Shown: positions 12,548 through 43,392, counted from the first letter of the stretch. The stretch: DNA of 64,000 nucleotides from Rotaria socialis (GCA_905331475.1 CAJNYU010001305.1:310001-374000), one strand, 5' to 3'. A program made the numbers and translations. The notes: a model not told the origin generated them from the letters alone.

Positions 12548-13305
12548 TCAAATACTAAAGAGTAACTGCCATTGTGGAGATGGAGAACGTTTTTCCTCTT
12601 TTGCATGTACATCATCGTTATGAACGAGTACACTTTGATGTGCTTGTCGAATATGTTCTTGTTTTAAAGTCGGTGCGGTTGCACGAGCAAGTCTTTCCTC
12701 AATAAAAACCATGTTTCTATCACATCGTAGTTCAAGTTTTGTTTTATATGATTCAAGACTGCTGATTGTGAATAATAATTCTCTTTCTCTCGATTCCAAT
12801 TCATCAATATCTGTTTGTAATTGTTGCTCAACTTGTTCTCGTTTTGCTTTTAATTTTCTTGCTGCTTCACGATTTCTTTTGCGTCGTATTTCACGTTTTA
12901 CAGCTGCATCACCTTCAAGTTTAGTAAATTTTGAACGACGTCCAGTCGCTAATGTTGGTGCCATAGTTTGACGAACATTTACATTTATCGGACCATAAGC
13001 TACAGTTTTAAAGGGTTTCTCTCTAGAACACGCATCAAAATTAAGTTTATTGTCACTACTAATATTTGACTTGGGTAACAATAGTTTTTTAAAATCGTTG
13101 GTATCAATTGTCATAATACTATAATTGCATTCATCTTCCGACTCATTATGAGAAGTCTTTGTTGTATCATTTTTTATTGATGATGTTGGAGCAGTAGACG
13201 ATAATGAACCGAGAGCATCCGCCTCTAAGTATTAATAAAGAATTAATGATACTGTACAATTAATCAATAACAGACGGATATACCCGAAGAATAGTTATCT
13301 ACCAT
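12548..13305 (-). CDS. bZIP transcription factor with atypical basic region
   Basis: Two exons: 13305-13284 (ATG plus 22 nt) and 13224-12548. They are separated by a 59-nt intron and give 232 residues. The bZIP domain lies at about 136-195. Its basic region is KREIRRKRNREAARKLK, followed by a leucine zipper with Leu at five successive heptad positions (LQTDIDEL, ELESREREL, then SSLESYK and TKLEL). Spacing matches the Fos/ATF3/JDP group. The signature N-x2-A-A-x2-[C/S]-R is altered to N-R-E-A-A-R-K-L-K: Leu replaces Cys/Ser and Lys replaces the usually invariant Arg. The N-terminal part is Ser/Thr/Asp-rich, as in activation regions. It should act in the nucleus as a dimer; target site and subfamily are not certain. 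Confidence 0.85.
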
Positions 13306-15688
13306 AGACCCAATATATTCGATAATGAGAGAGAGAGATAGATAGGTGAGACAAATATTAATAGTAAAAAGGTTGCCGTTTTCTATCTAATCGTGCTCAT
13401 TCGACTGTAACTGAGTGCTCGTAAAAATATGTGTATGGTCTATTGATATTCTCCCTTATGATCGAACATACATTATATTTAGAGGAGGAAGAAAAAGAAA
13501 CGCGTGCATGTGTGATTTTTCCCATCGGCTCTGCATAATCGTACTGATTCTCGCTATTCTCATATAATTTGATGGGATGAATATTTTTTTTCTTTCGTTC
13601 GTATCTATTTGCCTGAATCGTTGAATAAAATATTTTTACAGTATATATTCTACAAAGACTAAGAATAACATTTATAGATGCCCGTTGTAATTTTTGTGGT
13701 TAAATCGAAATTAGAAAAGAAAAGACTTAAAGTTTATATCGATGAAACAATCAAGAGAAAAGCCGAGTTCGTTTATTTTGTCAACAAAATAAGGCTTTAT
13801 TTTATTGACATATTGTAAAAGATTTTGTTGTCAAGATCCGAGATTATTATCCATCGGAACCAAATAGAATTAGTCAGACACGATTGTTTAGTCGCAAATG
13901 TTGACGACTGAAACTTGTTATTATGGTCGTTCATTTCAATACGAATATACACCCTAAATTATATATATAAACTAGTTTTAGATATTATTATCTAAATTAT
14001 CAAACGATGTGGAATATATATCTATCTTAGTGCGAATAAATAAATTATTCTATAGCTTTATTTATCTTGAAAACAATATATTCCACAGTTTTACACACGA
14101 TACGCCAAGTAAATTCACATTTTGAAAAAATATATCGAGAACTATTGTAAAGTTTTTCTTGAAATATTTCACAAATATTTAATAAATTTATCACTACTGA
14201 TAATTTTCCTTTTGAGCTAGGACTCATTTTATTACGACTCCAATAAATACGTATAAAAGCATCTCATGAGCATGATTGTATCGTCTGGTCGGCTCCAATA
14301 AATCAAGCGATCGACAAAGGCCATAATAAACTAATATCATTATATATGCTTCAATTTATTTCATAAGTCATGATAAATCTTCTTCACTATATATCTGTAT
14401 AGGTTTATGTGCATGATTAAAAAATTCTTTTTTTTCCGTAATTTTCTTCGCTATTAATCTACAGTTGTGATAAAAATCAAATTTTGCTTTTGCATCTGAT
14501 CTCCATCTATTGTGGCTTATCATCGAAGATTTAGAATAGGAACACAAAATTTTAATATTAGTAAACACCATTCACATGGATTATATGTTTCTCAACACTA
14601 TGAATAGGAGCAGGCTACATAATAAGGAATGCTTCCTAAAAGTTTGAGTTCAACTGAATTTTAGCAATTAGTGCACGTAGTGTTTAAAAAATCAAGGAAA
14701 AAATTATATGACATTAATAGAATAATTTTTTTCCTCGTCGATTCAAGGCTACACATACATTATATGCCATGAACTTGGATGACTCTAAATAAACGTGGAT
14801 GTGTGAGCGAATATAGCTGTAGGCGAAATATAGGTCTCATTCACAGTAACTTCAATTATAAATCTGATCTTATTAATTGACAGTATCTAGAAGTATAGTG
14901 GAATATTTATAGATCTTGCTTATTTGAATGATAATTAGAGAAATCCAAACGATATGCACCGTAAACGACCGCATAGTCAATAATCATTTCTCCATAAATA
15001 GCTACTTATCAGTAACATAAATATCGACTTGTTCCGTACAAAATTGAGTGATATGAGTTTTAAATGAAAATCAAGTTTAAACTTATTCTAGTGCTGAATA
15101 AAAAAATGTATTATTGATCTTAGCTCAAAGTAACATGTTTTTACCGAACAGTACTATAGAAATATGCTCCATTGCAAATTTGTATAAAAATTTTTAAAAT
15201 CATCAATTAATATGTTATTATTCTTTATTATAGTTAAACTTTCGTCTACTCCTTAATCATTTTTTAGAAGATATTGACCAGATCCATTCAAAATAATCGT
15301 GTCATATGGGTTCGATTCCCGAACGAAGCACAGCTACCATTCTCCTTTTTCTGAACGATATAAAATCATCGAGAATCAAACGAAAGTAAAAGAATCAGTC
15401 TTATACAAATTTCATATATCAACAACATTATATTCTTTCAACTACATCAACATGCTGATAATCTTATCTAATAAAACATTCGTTTGAGCTCATAAACAGC
15501 TCGATTACCTATTTCATCATTCGATCTGTTGACAATACGTTTATAACTACATATTAATTTGTAGTATTGTTGAGATCTATTTTATAAATAAAATAAAATA
15601 AAATAAAATAAAACAGTATGTAAATATCTATATCTATCTGTCTATCTCTCTCTCTACATATATATATATATATATAAATGTGACTTTT
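13306..15688. other. Intergenic region, no gene seen
   Basis: About 2.4 kb of AT-rich sequence with a GA run (13328-13341), an (AAAAT)n run at about 15589-15613 and TATC/TCTC/TA repeats up to about 15675. No coding sequence or RNA gene can be supported. Confidence 0.6.
15588..15676. repeat. Microsatellite cluster: (AAAAT)n, (TATC)n, (TC)n, (TA)n
   Basis: Four low-complexity tracts follow each other just 3' of the B-box-like gene (stop at 15689). They may lie in its 3' untranslated region or just beyond. Confidence 0.8.
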
Positions 15689-17321
15689 TTAAGCATCACA
15701 CAATGTTAATTCATTTTGACCACTACCAATAAGTATTGAATTGACACCATATTCTTGTAAGCCCAACGGAAACTCGAATGATGATAAATCATATGTATTT
15801 GTTTCAACTGAATAGATATAATATTTGCCCGATAAACTTTTAATAAACCATTGATTTAATCGAAATGGATAAAATATATCAACAAAATCATCATTTAAGT
15901 GAATTTGTTTTAGTAAAACTAAACTTTCATCACGTAATTCAAGACGTGTATGAACTGATGTTGATGTACGAATAAGTAAACCAATTTGCGATGCAATATT
16001 TGTGTCCATGTGTGATACCCATTCCGTTTTATCATTAGCTAAACGATCCCAACGTTTGACAGGAATATTCACATTACTATTATTGTTATTTGGATATTTC
16101 CATAATTCAATGCACATACCATAAACACAATATGATATGTAAAGCGATGAATCGTTGAGAAAACAAACACAACGAAAACTAAAATAAAAAAATTATTTTA
16201 TAAAAAAATAATTCTTCTTCTTCTTCGTACGGATAATCTTTATGCCGAGTTAAATTTATTTGAGTAAATTTATTTGTTTTAGGTTCATATGAATATAAAT
16301 GTCGTTGAAAAACAATAAAAAAGACTTCTGCTGATGGACACCATTTTAAATCTAATATTTCCGCATCTTTTATATTGGTTTGGTGATATGGTAATAAAGT
16401 GGACGCTGTTATTGTTGGATTGTTTGTTATTGGTGGTACTGAACAAGAAAATATACATATTTTAACCGATCAAAAAACAATCAAACATACAAGTGATTAA
16501 AATGTTATGAAATTTGTTATCAATGTAATGTAATTGTCTTCGACTATCCGACCATAAAATCGATTCATTTTGTTTACTTGAGACAAATCTCTTACAGTTT
16601 TCAACAGATAATTTACGATATGATTGCATAAGAGTATTATTGGGTAAAATACGATCATATGAAAATATATTATGTGCGTTAATCAAATCATTACAAGAAA
16701 TATCAGTTGTTTCAATGCATATTTCACATCGAACTGATTCGAGACATTGCCGAAGTTGATTCAAATCGCGTTCAATTGGCGACAATTGCTGATTAAGATG
16801 AAAAAAAAAGAAAATAAATCTCCAGATGAATAAAGTAGAACAAGAGTAAAGCTAGAATTTACTTGTTGAGATATTTCTCCAACTTTTTGTAATGCTGCTA
16901 ATTGTGTTTGTAAAACTGACATTTTAGATTTTTGACTTTCTTTAAAAATATCTACACGTTGATTTAATTCATTTTGTAATTCATCGATTTCACTTGAATA
17001 ATATTTATATGTACGTTCGATATCAGCAAGTATATTCTCTTTCCATGCATCTAATTTTTTTCGAGCATTGTCAACAGATTGTTGACAATCAAGTTTTGAA
17101 AGTAAATGTGTCAAACAATTTATTTCATCAGATAATGCATATGTTCGAATAATATTTATTTCATTATGCACAATAACATGTTTAAGACACAAACGTTTTG
17201 GACAATGATGACATGTTACAAGTGCTGGTTTAGAACATTCGTCTTCATTTTCACATATAGTTGAATTCGATGGATTGATTGGCGATGAAGGTGGATCTAT
17301 TGTAGGAGCGACATTTGACAT
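15689..17321 (-). CDS. B-box-like zinc finger / coiled-coil protein (TRIM-like, no RING)
   Basis: Four exons, read downwards: 17321-16863, 16788-16491, 16438-16231 and 16178-15689. They join in frame to 484 residues. Residues 23-52 hold a Cys/His cluster (C23, C29, C37, C40, C45, H48, H52) spaced like a B-box. A predicted coiled coil follows at about 80-150 with many Lys, Glu, Gln and Leu. The remaining part contains short beta-rich segments with conserved Trp (DLKWCPS, IELWKYP), which suggest but do not prove a propeller. No RING lies upstream. This architecture is common in expanded TRIM-like families of rotifers and molluscs. A good splice acceptor (TTCTTTTAG) touches the ATG. Function unknown; a role as scaffold or RNA/protein-binding regulator is inference. 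Confidence 0.75.
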
Positions 17322-17524
17322 CTAAAAGAATGAGCATTGGAATTAGAAAACTTTTACAAGTACTTCTTGAAAATGTGTCGTTTATTTCATAGCTATAAGA
17401 ATAAGAATAAGAATAAGAGACAGAGATAAGATAAAAATGCGAGTATGTTAGTACGTAAAACAAAACAAAACAAAACAAAGTCTTTCAATAAGTAATAAAC
17501 AGTCTAAATTTATATTTTGTTGCT

Positions 17525-36704
<19,180 letters not shown>

Positions 36705-36832
36705 TTCTGTAATCTAGAAAGTGAAATATAAAGTAATCATATACACCGATCGAATTGTATTCGAATGATTCATCAATAACAAACAATGGAATTTCGATGA
36801 GTCATCGAATGAAAAGCACAAGCTTTACTAAA

Positions 36833-36835
<3 letters not shown>

Positions 36836-36863
<28 letters not shown>
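36836..36863. repeat. (AT)n microsatellite upstream of dynein
   Basis: Uninterrupted AT dinucleotides about 130 bp upstream of the dynein start codon, within its presumed promoter or 5' leader. Confidence 0.85.
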
Positions 36864-36866
<3 letters not shown>

Positions 36867-37399
36867 TTGTGTGCATATGTACTTTGTTATTCGATCGAGC
36901 GAAGAATAATGATACTCCATCGAAGAAAATCGGTTGTCGCTATTATGAACACATCTAACGCTAGACAGAAAACATAAACAACATAGGACGAAGGAAAGAA
37001 AAAAGACGAATATCATCGAATTATTTTTCTTCGGACTACATCAATAGGAATATGTTCGTAAATTTATTACACATGAAAAACAACTAATAGAAATATAATG
37101 TTAAAAAACTTTCTTCTAAAAAATTCAGGTTTTCATATTTGATAATGAAGTTATCTTTTATCAAATATTACTTCTTTACCATTCGACATTTTTTTTTAAA
37201 TACAAATATCAACAAATAGATGTCTCTAGAAGATTAATCTCAGTCATTTTACAATTGCTAAAAAGCGCTCAATTTAATTGCTGCCGCTTCTAATCTACAA
37301 TACTTTAAAAAAATGATATAGATGAGTTGGCGTGTCAAATTTTTTTCTCTATATATTTCTGCCTTTCTGAATTCAAATAAAAACGATCAAAATACACCC

Positions 37400-37672
37400 C
37401 AGGTCAATAATTCCGGACGACGGATACTGTACGAACCAGCCGGAATGATGCGGAAAAATCACCGTATCTGGTCGGAAAGCACGGGAAAGCGCTGGGAAGT
37501 GGAAGCTGTATTCTGGTCGGGAGTTGTCGAAACATTTTCGGTGTATTCTGGTCAACTTGCAACCGGAAATCACAGGAAAATAATCCGGCTATTTCCAACC
37601 GGAATACTGCTTCCACTTTTCAGTACTATCCTGTACTTTCCGGCCGTTTTCCGCCGTACCTCCACGACCTGG
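37400..37672. mobile_element. GC-rich degenerate fold-back element
   Basis: A block of clearly higher GC than its surroundings. The ends read CCAGGTC (37400-37406) and GACCTGG (37666-37672). Internal arms pair imperfectly: GGAAGTGGAAGCTGTATTC (about 37494-37512) against the complement of GAATACTGCTTCCACTTTTC (about 37601-37622). TATTCTGGTC occurs twice (37510 and 37544). No target-site duplication could be found, so this is an old or decayed non-autonomous element. A 130-codon frame across it is a by-product of the GC content. Confidence 0.6.
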
Positions 37673-38279
37673 CAAGAACATCCTAAAAGGCTGCATAGTT
37701 TTCTTTTCAGATAAAGTTTTTTTTTTGTAAAAGCACGACAAAAATGATGTTAGGTTAGCCTCTTTCGAGTTAAAATATGGTGCTCACATATATTTTTAGG
37801 TTCACCAAGCTGATCCAGAACAGGTTAAGTAGAAAGCTGTCGTTATACTCTATACTATTGCTAAGATCTGTAGTTAGGTCATTACTTATTTCCTAGAGTC
37901 TGTATCGGGTACAATTAGCTTTTTTTTCTATTTTCTGTCATGGTGAAGATGGAGGTGGACTATAATTGCACTGATCTCTTAGTAACAAGACTACTTTTAA
38001 TTATTTAATATCTGTATCTGCAATGGGAAGGGTGAGCGTGAGTCGCAAAAACTTCACCTAAAAAACTTATACTTACAATTTTCTTCGAAAATATATGTGA
38101 ATTTCACAAATCTCAGATTTTATTTTCAACTACTAAAAATCCTTGCATGTATATGAATAATGACGTTTAACAATTAGCTACTTGAGGGAAAATTTAAGTT
38201 ATTACTAAGACACTATTTATTAAAAAAATGTATATAAGTATATTTAATTTTGCGTAAATCCAATTTAGCCTGACATATA

Positions 38280-38838
38280 CAGTGACTTGTAAAATTGATC
38301 AACCACCTTATTGGATTCTTTTGCTTTTTTCATATCTCAAAAGCTAAATGAGGTTGAAAGATCTGGTTTCACCGTATTGTAGCCAAATGTATCTTGTATT
38401 CATGGGCAAAATTTCAAGTCAAAAATTTTATCTATTCAGTTTTTATTTAAAAAAGTCTAACTATCTACCATTTTCTATCTCTGCAAAATAAATCTACAAT
38501 AAAGTAAAAGAATTGTTTTCATAAAAAAAAACAATGTGTTTTAACAGTTTTAGCATTTCGTGGGATAATACGGGCACAATCGTACAGACGATTAGAAACT
38601 GATTCAACTAGTTTATTAGTTAATTACATTCTGTCCAATATTTTCCCACTCAGCCTACAGTGTTTCTCGGAGTTCTTTTTTTGTTCTTTAGCTGATGTTT
38701 TTTCATACGGCGTTCGAGTTCGTTCCAAAAATGTTCTATCGGATTCATATTCGATGAAAATGGCGACCAAATGACACGAATCATCAGCACTGCTCCTGTC
38801 CAGTTGTAATAAATGCTGTAAAATGACAGCAATAACAA
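38280..38838 (-). mobile_element. Truncated Tc1/mariner element with 3' terminal repeat
   Basis: At 38280 the sequence CAGTGACTTGTAAAATTGAT, preceded by TA, matches the usual start of Tc1/mariner terminal repeats. Between about 38535 and 38838 the minus strand encodes the end of a DDE transposase (separate entry). I find no matching terminal repeat upstream of 38838, so the copy has lost its 5' part. It sits in a transposon-rich stretch upstream of dynein. Confidence 0.75.
38535..38838 (-). pseudogene. Tc1/mariner transposase, C-terminal fragment
   Basis: The minus strand reads WSPFSSNMNPIEHFWNEL and ERRMKKHQ, the conserved third acidic residue region (SPDLNPIE-type) of Tc1 transposases. After a frameshift near 38655 the sequence continues with AEWENIGQN and, after stops, LVESVSNRLYDCARI, typical of the family's C-terminus. 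Frameshifts and stops make it inactive. The N-terminal DNA-binding part and the first two catalytic Asp are missing. Confidence 0.8.
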
Positions 38839-39181
38839 TGCAAAATTTGGTAATTCAGATCAATTTCAGTATTTTTGTCTGATTTTTAGGGCAAATGCTT
38901 TTAATAGGATCGATGGACTATGTGCTCTCTTAACAGAATAATTAAAATTTGATATTTATTCAAAAACGATCTATTTCTAATTTGATAATTTCTAGTATCG
39001 ATAACAGCTAGTATTATATTATCCCAGGTCGTGCATTATGATGCCGTATATTTTAATGTTTTGGTATGCGCCATAATTCGGTCGCATTATAAACTGGAAC
39101 CGACCAAACACTGTACCGTTTACGACCGTATTTCAGAAAACAAGAAATGCAGATCTGCACTAAATGAGAATCACACTGCAT

Positions 39182-39360
39182 CAGAGGTGGGCATCTCTAT
39201 GGAAACAAATCATCTTGGGACCCCTAAACTGTTCACGTAGTTATCAGATTATTTCAATAACTATATGGAGCGTCCACGTAATTTTCAAAATAATTCGAAA
39301 ACTACGTGGACAATTTATGGGTCCCAAGATGACTTGTTTCCATGGGGATGCCCACCTCTA
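39182..39360. mobile_element. hAT-type MITE with perfect 8-bp target-site duplication
   Basis: A 179-bp element begins CAGAGGTGGGCAT and ends ATGCCCACCTCTA. The terminal inverted repeats are about 58 bp long with few mismatches. It is flanked by CACTGCAT on both sides (39174-39181 and 39361-39368), the 8-bp duplication expected of hAT transposition. The ends fit the hAT YARNG rule. No coding capacity. Confidence 0.93.
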
Positions 39361-39721
39361 CACTGCATACATTAATGCCAATGGACCTCAATAGAAACCG
39401 CGCTAAAAGATGTCAGCAGCAAAAAACCTCAGAATCATACTTCGCACAGATTTTATCAAGCACCGCTGTTACTCGGAATCTACTGAGAGCACCAATTACT
39501 TATTCCCTATGACTTTGCTGTATCATACAGCAGCGATCATGCGAAATCTGAAAAATACGAAAAAGGAGTAAAAATCCTGCTAAAATCATGATATGAATGA
39601 AGCATCATAGAGAATCCTGAATAGACGCATTCGATCGAGATTATCAAGAGATACTTACTATGCAATTTCTGCCTCGCTACCCTGGTCGACCAATGCGGTC
39701 CGTGTTCGACCGTCAAGCGTT

Positions 39722-39837
39722 GGGCCCGTAATCTAGGGCGGTGTTTTATGACCGTTTTTTTCTGTCGTACACAGTATACTTACGGCAATGTCAAGGTAAA
39801 AATACAGTCGTAAAACACCGGCCTGAATTACGGGCCG
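39722..39837. repeat. Inverted-repeat element
   Basis: GGGCCCGTAATCTAGGGCGG with the following GTGTTTTATGACCG (39722-39755) is repeated in inverted form at about 39804-39837 (CAGTCGTAAAACACCGGCCT, then GAATTACGGGCCG). The arms differ at a few bases. The sequence around 39040-39130 has similar words (GACCGTATTT, GGTCG), so a larger element of about 800 bp interrupted by the hAT-type MITE is possible but not shown. Confidence 0.6.
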
Positions 39838-41401
39838 TATTTAACGATTTACAGCTGTATTGCTCGATCAGGGGAGGTTTCTTGTTACAGTCTCTAATAC
39901 GAGAATTTTCGTGCGTTCATTATGAAAAGAAAGACAATTTGTTGTCTAGTTTTATACAACAATGGTTAAAGGTACTATTACATCGTCCATGTTCATATAA
40001 CTTAGTATATCGCTTCGCTCGTTGGCCATCTGATATGAATGTGAAGTGCTATTGAAGTAATTTTTGGAAAAAGTGATAAAAGAAACCATTTTAGAATAAA
40101 TTAATTTTAGTTAAAATTTAAAGATTTTCAACCGCTAACAAATCTGAGCTTTTTGTTCATGTTTTTTATTATAAAGATTTCCATCTTTATTATGCGAATT
40201 TTAGAATTAAAACCAATTGTTTTTTTTGTAATTATTGTTTATATTAATTTATTTTATAATTGAATATTAGTATATGAACTATATCTAATCATGCCTGATG
40301 GTGATATATTTTGTTATATTTCTGTTTAGGTATTTACACATCCATTAGTGGGCATAGATAATATTCGATAAAAATGTCAGTTAATATCTTGTATTAAGTG
40401 ACATCTTGTTTTTTTCTGTGTTTTGAAAATTTTTCATTTTCGTAGGCTCATCATGGTGAGAAATCAAATAAAAGTAACTTTTTAATAGAAGTTTTGTTGT
40501 ATCTCTAGAAATTAACATTTTAGTCTTCGAAACAAAGCATACAGTTACACTCTGCTCCGACAAACAAACAGTTTGCACATACATTATATTTTAGATTCCT
40601 ATTACAAATACGGATAGGAATGAACCAGACATGGTCAATGAAAGAACGAATACGGTCATTCTTCAAAAATTTTTATTATCAATAAAGGAGGATGAAAAAT
40701 ATTTTTATATCATCGATAAATATCCTAGTAAATATGAATCAAGAGAAAAGAACATGATAACTGTCATTCTGACAATTTTACATTGTGAATCAGCAAATTT
40801 TTAGTATAACAAGCAGAGAAAAAGATCGTAAAAAAGCGCACTACTAATTTATAGCAAAATAAAAACTTAAACTAAAAGTAAACAAATAATTTTTACTAAA
40901 TCATAAGAATAACCATTTCTTATTTAATAATAATAATATAACATTTTCCTATGTTGATCAAGCATGAAGCGAAAAGAAAAAATTCTGTAAAGTCTGTTAT
41001 CAATGTGCGTCAAATACATATCACTTTAAATTTATTTTATATGAATTTGTCAAACAATAGAGACTATAAAACTTCATCAGATTTGAAGATTTGAATCTAT
41101 CCGTGAAATCATTCTTTTTTTCACATCGGATATTGTCAGATTATTCACGTATAAATAGTAATGAAAAATATCTATTTTAAAACATTCATATTTCGAAGCA
41201 TGGAATACCATTTTTAATCAACATGATTATATAAATATGTTTTGAAAATTCATTCAAATTATTCTATATCTAAAAAAAACAAAAATCAATCATTATTACA
41301 ACAATATAAAAACGATTGTTTTTGTTTCTATTTTTTGTCCAAAAAAACAAACAAATGAAGAATCTTCAAACAAAAAGAAAAGAAAACAAAGTAGGGCTAG
41401 A

Positions 41402-41743
41402 TTAGAATTGTTCATCCGGTTGACTATTTGAATTCTCTCGTTTTTTATCAAAATTCGTCGATAATGAATCATCTTTAGTAGAATTACGCCGTTTTAATGA
41501 GCCTTCTTCCACACGTAAACGTTGTCCTTCAAGAATATGTTGTGGTTGTGACATAACTGCTTCAAATGCTTCTCGTTTATTAAAGTCAACATAACCAAAA
41601 CCACGGCTTAAACCTGTATCACTATTGTATAAGACAGTAGCTCGTGTTACATAACCAAATTGTGAAAAGTAAGTACGTAATTCATGAGACGATACTGTCC
41701 ATGGCAAATTACGAATAAATAATTTGTATAATTGTTGTGCCAT
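41402..41743 (-). CDS. SLIRP: SLIRP-like RRM protein
   Basis: A 113-residue protein (ATG at 41743-41741) made of one RNA recognition motif. RNP2 is LFIRNL (about 7-12) and RNP1 is RGFGYVDF (about 47-54); a Lys/Arg-rich acidic tail ends in DEQF, like the DDEKKDF-type end of vertebrate SLIRP. In animals SLIRP binds mitochondrial mRNAs with LRPPRC and stabilises them. The frame is open upstream of the ATG (CFRNFITTS) to a good splice acceptor (GATATTTAG, about 41776), so a further N-terminal exon with a mitochondrial targeting signal may exist, or the site may be a leader acceptor. Assignment to SLIRP rather than another small RRM protein rests on size, RRM type and tail. Confidence 0.72.
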   Translation of the reverse strand: MAQQLYKLFIRNLPWTVSSHELRTYFSQFGYVTRATVLYNSDTGLSRGFGYVDFNKREAFEAVMSQPQHILEGQRLRVEEGSLKRRNSTKDDSLSTNFDKKRENSNSQPDEQF

Positions 41744-42768
41744 AATCGAAGTCGTAATGAAATTTCGAAAGCAGCTAAATATCAAAAGAAAAATTCTATA
41801 TGATACGAATACTAGGACGAGGTAAAGAAGAAAATTAACTATTAAATGATTGCACTAGCATTGGCTGCTTTAACTATCGAATGATACAAGAGAAGCAATC
41901 ATAGTAAAGAGCGTTGCCTAGGAGTAGAAAAGAAAAATGGCATATGAACAGTTTGTAATAAAAAAAATATTTGAAAACAGTAATAATTGTTGCTCTATTT
42001 TAATGGAAGTGAATGTTTTTGTAGCCTCGAGAGAACATCTTGTTTTTTCCGTTGTGTAGACGATGTAATAGAAAAAGAATGAAAGGTATGTTTTTTATTA
42101 TTGTTATTTTTAACATTTATATATAATTGTACGTTATTCTCGTCGTATATTCAATAGAATGTAGATGAATTTAAAAGAAGTTCGTGTGCAATTTATAAAA
42201 TCAATCAGGTATATTTGATTGAAAACATAATAGTTTAGAAAAATCGATTTCATTATTATTACAAGAATCATCATTATTTAATTCTTTATGTATCATCTGA
42301 AAGATATTAACTGATTTATTATTGACGCGTTGAAGAGATCTTCATTAAAAATCAAATGGATACAAATATACACGCGATCGACTAATATCTTCATCTTATA
42401 ATTGTCCTTGAAATTGTTCACTTTAGACAACACATGAAAAATCTTATTTATATAAATTTGGCAATCATGTAACAATAATCTATCTTTGATCTTATTCGTT
42501 TTGATTGTAAGACAATATAAAAATTTGATTTACTTATGCAGACTAATTGCTTTTCAACAACTTAAATATACTTAGTATCATAACAATAGAACTGGAACGA
42601 GAGACATTGTTCCACAAAAATTATTCGAATCGATCTAAACATGTTAGCACATTGCCACAGGTTTACTTTGTACCTAATTGCTTTTATAGAAAATGACAAG
42701 ACACACACAAAACTTTTTTATTTTATAATTATATTTATTTTAAGGAACTATTGTAGATACAAAAAAAA

Positions 42769-43392
42769 ATGGTAGAATATGCTTTAGCTGGCGAAGGCGC
42801 TGGTACATTATTTGATCGTGATACGGAAAGAACTCGTCACTGGCCAGAAAATGAAGGTACTGCTGAAGTTTATAAACGTTGTGGTTGTACAATGATAACA
42901 AAATGTTCAATGCATGATGATTATTCAACATATAAATTTCTTCTTTCGGATCCACTTTCAACTCAATCTGAAATTTGGTCATACAGACAAGAAGAAGATC
43001 AATTAAATCGAGCGGAACATATTGGCAATTATATACTTTTTCATGAATTACTTGGTCGATATCCACATTATTTTTTACGCGGTTCATCAAAAACAGGTGA
43101 TACATTTTATCGACAGAAAGGTTCACGATTTAATTATGTACCACCATATCGTGTATGTGCAAATGAGTTATATCATAAACAAAAACAATGGGTTTTAAAA
43201 GAAGAAACGAACGAATCAAGATCACGACCATTATCAGCACCACCAACTCCGACACCACAAGATGAAGATAAAAAGACGATTAAGGAGCGAAAATTTCTTC
43301 CATTATTACCAGGAAGAAGAAATTCAACGACTAGTAGGTCCACAGCAAGATCTTATCATCGTAATAATTATTTTTATGATATGGCTTTATGA
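42769..43392 (+). CDS. Unknown intronless 207-residue protein
   Basis: Single open exon from ATG 42769 to TGA 43390-43392. No signal peptide or membrane segment. A Cys cluster lies near residues 34-47 (VYKRCGCTMITKCSMH). The middle is rich in Tyr, His, Phe and Arg (LGRYPHYFLRGSS, FNYVPPYRVC). The last 60 residues are Lys/Ser/Pro-rich and probably disordered. A splice-acceptor-like ATTGTAG lies 13 nt upstream of the ATG. The next gene downstream, 251 bp away on the same strand, shares the Y-x-R-C-x-C motif. Not assigned to a family. Confidence 0.72.
   Translation: MVEYALAGEGAGTLFDRDTERTRHWPENEGTAEVYKRCGCTMITKCSMHDDYSTYKFLLSDPLSTQSEIWSYRQEEDQLNRAEHIGNYILFHELLGRYPHYFLRGSSKTGDTFYRQKGSRFNYVPPYRVCANELYHKQKQWVLKEETNESRSRPLSAPPTPTPQDEDKKTIKERKFLPLLPGRRNSTTSRSTARSYHRNNYFYDMAL

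Larger units (their letters stand above)
37041..41401. other. Transposon-rich gene desert between dynein and SLIRP genes
   Basis: Apart from the elements listed separately I see no gene in this 4.3 kb. The part from 39840 to 41401 is plain AT-rich sequence with only short, unsupported frames. Confidence 0.6.

Noticed and set aside
12711-12971. Plus-strand frame of 86 codons
   Set aside because: It is antisense to the bZIP coding region and reflects its codon usage.
15300-15335. GGGTTCGATTCCCGA, a tRNA T-arm / B-box-like sequence
   Set aside because: No matching A box, anticodon arm or acceptor stem could be found upstream. At most it is a chance match or a decayed tRNA-derived element.
37322-37714. 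130-codon plus-strand frame and two minus-strand frames
   Set aside because: They arise from the GC-rich fold-back element; the protein has no family features and the frames overlap on both strands.
39031-39394. Two overlapping plus-strand frames
   Set aside because: They run across the terminal repeats of the hAT-type MITE and have no recognisable domain.
41744-41785. Longer start for the SLIRP-like protein
   Set aside because: The upstream start codon would be TTG, not ATG, and a splice acceptor lies inside this stretch. The ATG at 41743 is used, with a possible extra 5' exon noted.
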